From contig NC_092031.1 in the NCBI RefSeq assembly GCF_042242105.1, positions 16,660,662-16,724,661 on the forward strand: 64,000 bases of DNA, given 5' to 3'. Source of the stretch: Pempheris klunzingeri (taxonomy: Eukaryota; Chordata; Actinopteri; Acropomatiformes; Pempheridae). Position numbers and translations under genes: made by a program. Shown here one piece after another: positions 22,001 through 33,800 of the stretch (position 1 is its first letter; each line of letters begins with the position of its first letter). The notes below the pieces were generated by a model, which was not told the DNA's origin, ran no database searches, and worked only from the letters and a program-made list of their open reading frames with translations.

Positions 22001-25000
22001 GTTGAAGCTGATGGAACATTCATCATTCCGGATTATTTCTTTTGAAAGACGAGGAAGTTGTCCACAAATTACACAGGTCTAGCAAACCCTGGCCATGTTT
22101 TTTGATATACATTTTGAGGAGAGTGCGAAAACGGTGTAGAAAAGTATTCCTTAAATCGCTCGTAATTAAATCTCAGTGGTCTGCTTCCCCAAAATGTGCT
22201 GAATCCACATCAGTGTCCTCTCCCCGGTGGCTCCGGGTCTCTACATCAGGTTGTAGTTGATGACATTTCAGGATCTCATGACTGAATTGGATTATCGGCA
22301 GCATCTTCGGCCGCCTTATCTCAACAGCCAACAGCTGCAGCCAAGCTCATAATCAGAATGAAATGTCCTGGGTTTTCTAAATCTGGTTAGAGGCGTTAGC
22401 GGGCGATTTATTCCACATTCCATGCCAACCAAATGGTGGGCTGATGTGTCAATATTGACAGGCTCGTGTCCTGGATAGCAGAGTATTTGCTTAGTTCATG
22501 GTGAAAAACAGGCCGGGGAGCGGAGGACACATTTCTCTGTGTTTCTGGTGAAGTTATTTACTATTTCTTGTGTGAAAAATCCCTTTCGCAGGCACTCTGT
22601 CTTTTTAAATTGAATTTATCCATACTTTTGTGAATAACTATTACATTCATCATCATTTTTATCATCTGCCTCATCTATCTCATTTAGAGATTTCCATCAC
22701 TTCCTGTAGGTCAGAGCAGGCCTAGAGGTACGGAAACATCTCTCTATTCTCATTTTTAGGACCAGTGCTCCTGCTTAGTTCCTAACAGCCTCAATGGTTA
22801 GATTCATCAGTGCTTATTGAGAAGCTATATGTGTAGGTCTCTGCTAGTGAGACACAGAGCTGAGACCGAGAGTGCTGAAGGTCAGAGCTGCTAATGTGTT
22901 CAGACGCCAAGCGAATTAGATTTGGTCCTTTGTGATGCACTGGACAGGTGACTGAAATGGATCATCATGGCAACATGTGCTAAACAGGAGTGGTGCAGGG
23001 CCAGCGATATACTATAAAAAAGGCCTCATGAATGACAGCAGGTGTGGTGGAGTCACGTCAATCACTAATAACGGTGGCTGGATTGTCACTTCTCTTCTCT
23101 CCCTCGCCTTCCCATCACAGCGCTGTTTCTATAGTAACAACATCCTCGGCTATAAGTGGGAACTTTCTAGTAAGTGGTGTAGTATTTTACAGTTTTTTAA
23201 TGTTCGGGCCGTGGGCAGCGTTCAGTGTTTGCCTTTGCTGTTTACAGCGATATCAGAAAAAAGCATCTAGTCTACAGCTCTGTGAGGCTCTACAAAAAGT
23301 GATGATTTGTGCTAAATGATCACATTCAACTTCTTTACGTTTGCCGTGTTCGCATGCTGCTGTTTTCTAATTAGCACTAAAGTATGGCTGTGGCTGAAAG
23401 GAATCATTAATTTTGTAGCTGTTTGGTTAGCGGGTGAAATATTTTTCAAGCTGGTTTGATTTTAAGCCATTTAGGGGAGACCGGGGTTTGTTGTCACATT
23501 TTTTTTTTTTACTCTCATGTGAATTGCTCACCAACCACACATCTTACACTGATCAGTCCTTCATTAGAGGGAGGCTCGTTTTCAATCACTTTTCAATTGA
23601 GTAGAATCACCATCGCTGTAAAACTCAGTGTATCTGTTTGATTTGTTAAAAACCACGATGTGAATCAGGATTATGTCTTTGAATTATTTTCTGTAATGAC
23701 AAGTAGAATGAAGGAATTTACAGCGTTGAAACAATCAGTGTAATAGTTTCTGAACAAGTCATTATGAATAGAACATCTAATGGATGTCACAGGTGTGACA
23801 GTCAGCCTCACCTTGACAAAAGCTGATCGTTGTTTTTAGCCTCGTAGGCTAAAGGCAGCAAGGCTAATGTTAGCGTCTGTCATCTGCACACTACATCTAA
23901 AGTACGGTCGGGTTACGACGGAGGGTTTTAGCACATAAACGTTTTCAGGTTTTATCTGGTGGATTTCTCCATTGTTACTAGACTGGACTTAGGTCCTATG
24001 CACACATGATAGATGCTAGAAACAAAGTTCAGTAACTTTCAGACACTAGTGGGTCGGTCCATAGCCTAAAAACAAACATAATATCTTAATCACATTGTCT
24101 TTTTACTAATTCTTATTACTAATGTCCCCAATGCAACCTTCAGCGTTGCTGATACAACGATCACGTGAAGAGTCCATATGAATGACCCCATCCTCTGGTA
24201 TTCATAACATCCAGGTCATCCTTTTCCAATAGGTCCAATTGGAGTTGCAGAAAACACATTCACAACTAATTTAAAACAATTTAATGTGTTAATGTGCACA
24301 CAAACGAAAAAAAAAACCCAAAACCTTGACTCCTGAAAGGAAGACTGTAATTGCGTGGAGGGAAGAGGAGACATTTTTTACATTAGCAGAATTACATTAT
24401 TTTTTTTTTTTAGCTGTTATTAGATTATATGTAATGTATAAATGGCAGAATGGTGACTGATAATTAGTTGCTCATGAATTGGCCCTGACCTTCATCAACA
24501 CTCTGTGCCCAAAATCACTCCCTTGCTAACTCAGTCGCTACCTCCTGTATAGAAGGATATACAGGGATATAGACACTTGGTAACTTAGTCTGTAGCGGGC
24601 GGTAAGTAGAGATTTTGGACACTATTAAATCATCATAATATAGTGTCATCATTCACAGGTGTAGTGTTGCTTGACTATTTTTTCACACCTATAACCATTA
24701 CACTGATGTTTATATTATTTATACTAGTGTCTGTCTTTGTCTCTCTAATATTACCTGCTGGTATGAACAAGTGTACTGGTTAATTCAGACCAGAAGAAAT
24801 AGCACAGTCGCACCACACTGCAGCTCTCTCCCTTCCCTCTCTTCACCTCATCCTTCTTACTTTATGCCCTCTCAACTCATTTAATCCGCTCAGCTTTGAT
24901 GTGGTTTTCTGTATGGATCACAGATTCTTACCTAGAAATGATCACGCCGCCGCCTCTGCCCTCTGTGTCTTAGCTAACAGTGCAGTAGCATAATTGGGAG

Positions 25001-28000
25001 TTGAGTCATTTATTAGAGAGGTTAGTGCTGCTATAGGTCCTCTTTTGAATGCTCTTCATGTCTCTATTTTCCTTTAGCTGTTCTCATATCTGAAATGTTA
25101 TCTGTCACGTCTTAAACAACAGTTTTATCAAGGTGCGTTTGACAGAACGTGTTCCATTCATGTCTGCATGTGGACGAGGGTAAATCTTAATCAGGTTTTA
25201 TTCCTTTTGGTGCATTTGAGCTGAATATGAGATTTGAATGACTGCAGCCTGTAATCTGATTTTCTAATGAACTGTTGATGGTTGCTTATTTGACCTCATT
25301 TACAACAGCACAAGTCGCTGAGTACAGTGCAAAGGTGCTTTATAAATAGTAACATGCTGGTATGTTTTCTGTGTCCTTGTTTTTTTTTTTTTCAGGGTCT
25401 CATTAAAATCAGAGGCGACAAATGCTGGAGAGACCTCACCTGCATGGACTATCACTATGAGGTAAGTGTACTGTGTGTGTGTGTGTGTGTGTGTGTTTCC
25501 AGTGCGTAGCATGTTCCTGCACTGTGTCTCCTGCTATTGAGTTGGCTGGTTACAGGACATAAAGCAGATGATCGCTCTCAGTCTCTGGCCCTCCATCTAT
25601 AGGTCAGTTAAACTGATGAACCTGCTCATCAGCCGCTGAGCTTTGCTTTCTGTCCTCCTTGACATTTTGGAGTTTTTCCAGCTTCCCTTTCAAAAGCTTC
25701 CTCAAATTCTAGACTACAAATTACAAAACCTGATGGCAGTCAATTACTTAATATTACTTTTCATGAAAAGGAAACTATAATTTGTTATTGAATTGAATTG
25801 TATTATTCATTATATGATGAATAAAACAATTCATGAAAGCAGTGATCCTACAGGGAGAACATGCAAACTCCACACAGAGAGGCCCCAGCCAGCTGGTGGG
25901 CTCGAACCCAAAACCCTCTCACTGCCGCTAACCACTGCACCACTGTGCCGCCTCACAATGGACAGTCTGCAAGCTACACAGCTACTTAGCATAGTCATCT
26001 AATCAGCTGTTAATATGCCAATTTTGATTAGTGTAGCTTGAAGACATACAGTTGCCCCCCCCTGTATGTATTAGTAAAATCTAAAATCTCTTTCAGCTGT
26101 GTTCAATGAACAACTGAAAATAGCTCAACACAACTAATCTCACAGGTGGTTTCTCCAAATTCAACACAAAATGCCACTTTTAATGACAAAATGATTCAAC
26201 TCCCTGAATAGAATCCCTCACACGATCACTCATTTGCAAATCAAGTGTTGTCTCAAGCACACCTGGGCCTCATTAGTTGCATCGGGTGTGTGTGAGATTG
26301 AACACATCAAATACTCAGACTGGCTGTGGGCTTGTTCACAGAGATCTGCGGTCGCATGTTAGAAATATGGGTTCAAGTCAAGAGAATTGTCCAGAAAGTT
26401 ACGAGAGCTCATCGCCTTGCACAAAGAAGGAAAAGGATACAGAGAGACAGCAAAGGCACCGAATGTTCCCAGAGATGCTGTTAGAAGCAGAGTTCAGAAG
26501 TTCAAAGCTAAAGGAACAGCGGCGATTGGACCTTCCAACGAGACAAAGATCCCAAACATACCTCAAAGTCCTCCAAGGCTTGGCTTCAGAAAAAGTCCTG
26601 GAAGGTACTAGAGAGGCCGTCACAGTCGCCTGACTTGATTCCCAAAGAAAATGTCTGGGGGGATTTGAAGAAGACGGCTGCAGCACGCAAACCCAAGAAT
26701 ATTAGAGAGCTGGAGGCTGTTGGTCATGAAGAATGGATTCCTCAGGAACGCTGTCGGAATGCTGTCGCTGTCGGAACCCACATTTGCCGCCGGTCATAAC
26801 AGCAAAAAAGGTGCTCTACTAAGTACTGAAGATGCTTGTCAAGAAGGGGTCGAATAATTTTGAGACCGCTCTGCCAGTTGTTCTAGTTTGAGTTGTTCAT
26901 TGAACACATCTTAAAGTTTGTACATTTTTCCAACACACCTAATTTGCAATGGGTTGTTAAATAATTTTGAGTGCAACTGTATTTAGTTCATGAAAGGTTT
27001 TATGTTTTTCTGTGCAGAACAGTTGGCCTTTCATGGGAAACATCTGCTGATGCACAAGTAATTATGCATTTGGCATTTTTAGACACGACGACAGTGAAAG
27101 AGAACAGGGTGGTTATTATGAGTGACAAAGAAAATAAGAGAAACTCAAATTTTCTAAACACAAATTCCCAGGGCTGTTCTCTAACTTCTGGGAAGTGCAG
27201 TGCAGAAAACACCACAGCAATGAGCTCTGAGCCCCCCCAAGATATCACTAAAGTTATCAAAATACCAGTTGAGATGACACTTGTCATGTAATTTTGAATT
27301 ATTCTTGCGGGCCGGTGGCCAGCACAACATAAGGAAGAGCCTAAATCAGTCTCTGACACAACAGTTTCTCAATTTCCCAAAGGCCCGTTTTCTGTGACAA
27401 TCAAAGTCTGAGACGGACCCACATGCACACAAATATTGCGCCTTGGCTTCGTCTCCTGAACGCTGACAAGACGGCAGGGAACTCGCATCAGGCTAACCAC
27501 ACCAGGGCAACACATTACAGTAACCGCTGTCAAGGCTTTCAATAAATCAGCCTCTTACACAGACTGTGAGGTTGTGCAAATCCTGTGTTTGTTTTTCCCC
27601 TGTGAGACGCTCAACCGCCCTGACCCACACTGCTCTGTTTCACCAAGCCGCAGAGGGAGGAGGGCCGTCTTCTGTAATTAACATAGACAGGAATACACTG
27701 GCTCCTATGGGACTGGATGACTGGAGATGACACTCACACACGGTTTAAGAATACAGTACAGATACGCTTACAGTCAATACAATGGGAATGTAATACACTG
27801 GCTCCTGTGGGACTGGACACTTTGTGCAGTTGGAGATTATGTAACCGTGGGTGACTAAAGGAAGTGAGTCAGGAATGTTATACTTCATATATGAACGGTC
27901 GCAGTTATTCTGCCTTTTCATTTAGTTTGGGAAAAGAAAGCTATTTGGGTTTCTGGTGCACTGCATCGTGCATGTTCTGTAATTCATCCCCCAATTTGTA

Positions 28001-30393
28001 GCTCCCAGGGCTGGAACAGTTTTAGCATAGCTAATGCAAATGGGAATAACTAAGCTAGTGGTTGTCGAGGCTGGGGGGGGGGGTGTAAGATTAATATAGG
28101 ATAGAGTACTTCATCCACTGTTCTAATTTATCATCTCTATGCCTTGTACGATATCGAACCATTTCAGAGTCCCTATCCTCTCTGATAATTAATCAAATGG
28201 AACAAGCTGAACAGGGGAAATCATTCTTTGGTTCAACCACTCTGCATCATGTAGATTCACCCCTGTGCATTATGTAGATTATCAGAAACAGGTTTATTGC
28301 CCAGTGGGTTTCCACACCTTGTTCTTGTGGCGCAGTCAGTAAAAATAAACAAAGTAAGAGAAAAGAGATCAAGAACTATAGAAGTTAGAGATATGAATAT
28401 AAAACTGAAATTTACAGTTTTTTTTTAAATGAAAAATGCATATATTTGGAAATTTAGAGCTCTACAGTGTTTAGAGGATGGAATTGTTCCCAGTGTAAAA
28501 TCTGTACAATTTGTGTAAAAAAACGTGGGTTAATGTAATGTGGAGTGTCTGGGGGTGGGATAGGGGCCAGTGTCAGGAAGACACTGCTCTTGTAGTGTGA
28601 CATTTTGGTCTCGATGGCCCGAGTTGAGAGTCACAATCTTTCCCGCTCGCCTCGGGCTCCCGGAGGCGTGCAGGTCCTCTGCTCATCACAGCGAACGATG
28701 CGCTGCAGTCTGCTCCTGTCCTTGGCAGTGGCAGCGGCGCACCAGATGGCGGTGGAGGAGGTGAGGGTGGTGGCGTAGAGGTGCACCACCGCTGACTTTG
28801 GCTGGCTGAACTTCTGCCACAAGAAGTACATCCTCTGCTGGGCCTCTTTGGTGAAGAAAGTGCTGCTCACTACAATCCATCCAGTAGTTGTCGGAGCATT
28901 TCTTTAAAAAACAAAAATCTCATTCTCATGGCTGCACTAGAAAAAAAAACATGGTATCAACAAACAAAGTGGGATCCATCCTGTGGGGACCATGAATATC
29001 TGTACAGAATATCAGGGTGATCCATCAAATAGTAGTTGAGATGTTTCAGTCTGGACCAAAGAGGTGGACCGTGACCGTGAATAAATCCAGGACGCCGTGA
29101 TGGTGTGATGCTGGAACACTGCACAGAGGTTTATAGTATTATGGCCTGTGTCAATGTAGTGGCCCCCTTGAAATGAAGGCTGTGTTGTTGTTTTTTTTCA
29201 CACTGCTGTTGTCCATCTGAACATATTCTCCTTTAGTGACTTACACTGAACCTGCAAGCCACATGAATGTAATTGTTACACAGTATAACCAGAGCGTTAA
29301 TCACCAGATTAGGATCTGACCAACAAAGACGTGGACAGCAGCCATTATTGTGTGCCTCTAGGTATAGGTATGGAGAAATGTCAGGCAGAGGACATTAACT
29401 CTCCTCAGTGTAGACTGAGTGACCCACTGTGATTATGCAGTGGTAGAGGAAACTCTGGGGGAAAGTCATCGAGTCTTTCTCTGACAATCCACACACAAAA
29501 ACAAAATGCAATTTAGACTTTCACTGATGCATGACTCTACTTTCCAACTGCTAAAAGGAACCAAAGATTGAATTATGTTTATGCAGTTCATATTTTAACG
29601 GCGCGCAGGAGCAGCAGTGGTTTAACAAAAATGTGGAAACGTGGAACATGTGGCAGCATGTGCACTTGATGACCCTTAATGAGGAGAATCATCCGTAACA
29701 TCAAAATGTCAGCTTGATATTTTCACATGTAAACAAGCGTGGCGTGGCTTCCAATTTACTGCCCTGTGATTAATATAGATAGCCGCGTCTCATGAAGTCC
29801 TTACTTGTGCTCGTGTGGGTGCACCCTGCCTTCGCGGTTGAAATTAATTCTTGTTATGCGGTTCTGTAGACTGTGAAACCGACAAGAACGGGACTGAAAG
29901 ATGCTGAAACTCTCCTCGGAGCTGACGGGATCTGCAGAGCTGGGTGACGGCCCTCGGTAGGATCATCAATACGATGATCCTTCAAAATAAAATTGTCTTT
30001 ACATGTTATCTTGGCAGTTTCTTGTGATGCTTTAGCAAACAGATGCCTTCTTTCCCATCCAGCTGAACCAAAGCAACATGAGCATCCCAGTTAAACTCCG
30101 TCCCTTTGGCACCTGTTTGCAGCTTTTATGTGCTCGGCCAAGTGTGGCCACAGAGGCTGACAAAAGCTACATAATCTCACTTTCACTGTTCCTTGTGAGG
30201 CAGCTGGATTCACAGAGATTACCATCATGCAAATATCCATTTTACCAGGCTCAAAGTTATTGTGTTTGTGGGGAAACAGCGTAAGCTACGGGTGGGGTTT
30301 ATGTATGATGACAGCAAAACAGAACGACACTTCTCCTCACTGGCTTCACCAAGAATTTTACATTATATGTTTCGTTTATCTGGTTGATGTTAG

Positions 30394-30429
<36 letters not shown>

Positions 30430-30769
30430 CACTTGCCAGGTTTTTTTTTTTTTTTTAATGTGCCTGCCACTTTACAAACAGTTTGTATGGATGACTTACA
30501 TGGTTCTGGCGCTTCAGGTTGACTTTAAGTGAAGCCCAAATTGAAGTCCGAAATGGGAGAAATAAATGCTTGCAAACAGGAAACTCGTAGTTACATGCTG
30601 TCGGGTATTTTGGGCTGTTTAAAATGAAATTAAATGGATTGTATTAGAAAAGCTGTTGTCACCTGACACATCATACGAATCATATTACAATACAGGCCTT
30701 ATTCCGTGTTGGGTCAGTTTCCCTGACCTGCTTTAACCTCAGCTGTCAACAGCCTTCGGGGTGATGGAG

Positions 30770-30808
<39 letters not shown>

Positions 30809-33800
30809 TACATACAGAGCACCGGAAGCCACTGGCGCCAGGTGAAGCCTTATTAACCCCTCTGACACAGTGCTTTCTTTCAGCCCTGCAGAGGAACTGC
30901 AGATCCCCTCCTGTCCTGATTCTGCGTAGGTGTGGTTCGGCATAGTTGGTGTTTTGTTCGCTCCGGCCTGTTTGTTGTAATGCAGCTAGTTTGCAGGCCA
31001 CGTGGGGCTATTTGGTTGTCTGAGGTTACGGGCTCCTTGCCCTTGGATTTCCAGGAGTGTTTTGGTAAGCTACATGTTAAATAACCCCAATCCCCCCCAC
31101 CCCACTATACAGCAGACCAGTGTGGCAGTGTCTTGTTTTCATTTCCCCCCAGAGTGTAGGTGTGAGCTCCATCTTTATTTAGACGTGGAGATGTTTCCCC
31201 TAAGGTGTGGCACAATAAATTACTCTCCATCCGGGACGCAGGCAGAGAAAGCAGAGAAAACTCTTCATTTTAAGGAGTAGAGGAAGTCCATGTTTAGAAA
31301 ATGTTTCATTGATTCAGTGATTACGTCTGCTGCCACAGTCCTGTTTCTAACATCAGCAGGCAGTCTGGGTTTCACATGTCCTCCTCTGTCTGTTCTCCTC
31401 TTCCCAGACTCAGCCAGTTCCCAACCCCATGTCCTACTACATGCATCGCTCCCCGCCATGGTTTCATCGCTTCGAGACGCTTTCCAACCACCTCATCGAG
31501 CTCCTCTTCCCGTTCTTCACCTTCTTGGGCAGGCGGATGTGCACGGTGAACGGAGCCATCCAGATCCTGTTCCAGGTAAGGGCCGCTGTTCACCAGCTCA
31601 CAGGACCAGACGATAGCAAACGCTGCTGCTGTTTTTGTTTTTGTTTTTTTCAGATCGATCATAGCCTCACTCACCTGCGGTATGTAAGCACGCAGATTTA
31701 TTCCATTTATCTGGGTTTCATTGCGTTATGTGTCACCGTGCACTTTAATTTAATTGGTGCATCATGTGCAGTCTGAGATGACATTACTGTAAGTCAGCTT
31801 ACCCTGGCTCAAAATAAGTCCGTACTCACTGTCCCACATGTTTGGTTGACCTCCTTAAAATGCCTCAATTTGCCAAAGTGATGGAATACAGCCAGTCCAG
31901 CAGTAGTTTAAAGATAAACTTTATAATAGCAGCCGTCTGTCTCTTCTCTGCGCCTCGTCTCCTGTGCTGTAGGTGGTCCTGATAGTGAGCGGGAACCTCA
32001 GTTTCCTGAACTGGCTGACCATTGTTCCCAGTCTGGCCTGTTTTGACGACGCCTCGCTGAGCTTCTTGTTTCCCTCTGGAAGTGGAGCCAAGAAGGCAGT
32101 GCTGCTGATACAAAATGAGGATGCAGCTGGACGCACCCCCAAACCCACCAAAGGTACTCAGTCTAAGAGTGAAAGTGCATTTTAGCATTGAAAGCAACTT
32201 TCTTAAAAGAACTTTCAGATCCATTTAGGAGGATTTCTAGTGGTAAGGTAAGATCCTTTGTGAATCAGAAACTTGTGAGTCATCGTGAGTCATCGCCAAG
32301 TACACTCGTCTGTGGTGTAGCAGAACAATGTACATTTCCGCTTTTTTCACTTTTTTTTTTTCCAAATGGTTGGTACCTTCTTTTTGAATTAAACTTGAAT
32401 ACACCCAATGAGTCCAGAGACGCTTGTGAGGAATTTAATTGGGGGAAAAAAACATTGGTATCACCAACAGTCGAGGCTAATGGGTACAATCTAAGTAAGT
32501 AGCGGGTCTGGTCATACTGGAGAGGGAATAATGGGGGGAAAAAAAGGATTAGAACTTGGACAGCTGAGTAGCTGGGAAAAGTATGACATATGGTTTATTG
32601 GGATTTAATTCAAGGTCACTTACATTTTTACAGTACAGACCGGTTAAAATGTGGTAAAAGCAAGAGTTACCCCTCTCTAATTGGTCTCATTGGACTCATT
32701 AGTGTCTTTGCTTTATTGTAGGGTGTTGAATATGAAATGGGCTTCTACCTGGAGTGTGTGCATGTTTGAATCATTCGATCTCACCAAGAAAGTCAATCTC
32801 GGTGTGAGAAGTTTCAGCTGGATTATGCTGATGCCTTTAACATGTGTGGGATAAGCAACCAGACACAGGTAGGAAGGAAGTCATGAGGGCTCGGCCAACA
32901 CCAGCAGCCGTCCCATGATCTAACGGGTCAGACCTTTCCCACTGAGGAAGTGTCGAAGTGGTCACACACGCGTATATATATATACATACAAAGACAAGCG
33001 CTTAGTAGCACTAACTCTGTACAAACACATGAGACATAAGTCCCCAGCAAATGATGCCCCCCCCTTCTAGGCCAGACAATAATACGTATGTCACCCCGAT
33101 CCAAGCTGTAATTACAGTTTTCACCGTGGGCCAAGCAGTTTCATTTTGACATCCTGGAATGGAGCCGTAAGGTGCATAAATCCTCTAAAAGTCAACAAAA
33201 TTTAATAAGTCCCTGAAAGCTGCAGCAGCTCCTGCAGGCTAAACAGGAGCAATGACACGCGCTTTTCCCTGCAACTTCATCAAATTTGCCCAGGAGCAGT
33301 GTGCAGATGGAGTGGCTAATGCAAGGACAGACAACACACTGTATCCAAAGTCCCCTGTAGTCAAAAAATCAACACATTGAACATTGATGTAGCACTTTTC
33401 CATCACTGTTTCACACCATTCCACTCTTACTGTGTGTGTGTGTGTGTGTGCACATGCTGTGTGTGTTACAGGTATGCTGATGCGTCGGGCGCTGAACATT
33501 TCTTTGGGCGTTCTGATTGGCTACCTCAGCATTCCTGTCGTGATGAACCTGTTGAGTTCCAAGCAGGTGATGAACACCTCGTTCGACCCGCTGCGCATCG
33601 TCAACACCTACGGGGCCTTTGGCAGGTACAGCATGGGGTCACGAGGTTGGACAGGGCACTGTACCTGTGGATCCTGAGCACATCTCCAAAACGGCAAAAT
33701 TCAGCCCTAAAGTTGTTTGAAAATGCGCTTGAAGGAACTACGACTATATTTCTTCGATTATTCTGCCATTATACATTGTCTTGTTTCCAAACCGTGGGTG

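Larger units (their letters stand above)
17339..25395 (+). other. lmf1: lmf1 intron 4 (8.1 kb)
   Basis: The longest lmf1 intron. It is poor in recognisable transposons compared with its neighbours and has several stretches resembling conserved non-coding DNA: about 17440-17720, 19720-20010 and 22260-22500. The acceptor of exon 5 is preceded by an unbroken run of T. In mammals the SOX8 neighbourhood holds distant enhancers, so this intron is a reasonable place to look for sox8 regulatory DNA. No gene was found in it. Confidence 0.5.
25462..31407 (+). other. lmf1: lmf1 intron 5 (5.9 kb)
   Basis: Holds most of the transposon debris in lmf1: a fragment of the 2625-type repeat, a deleted Tc1-like element, a LINE reverse-transcriptase fragment, another dispersed repeat and two CA/GT microsatellites. 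A stretch at about 29590-29900 is free of obvious repeats and may be constrained. Confidence 0.7.

Noticed and set aside
26277..26633. 118-codon and 74-codon frames read as a possible gene
   Set aside because: They are pieces of the deleted Tc1-like transposase, not a host gene.
31370..31676. Antisense open frames over lmf1 exon 6
   Set aside because: Shadow frames; the plus-strand exon has matching splice sites and clear LMF1 homology.
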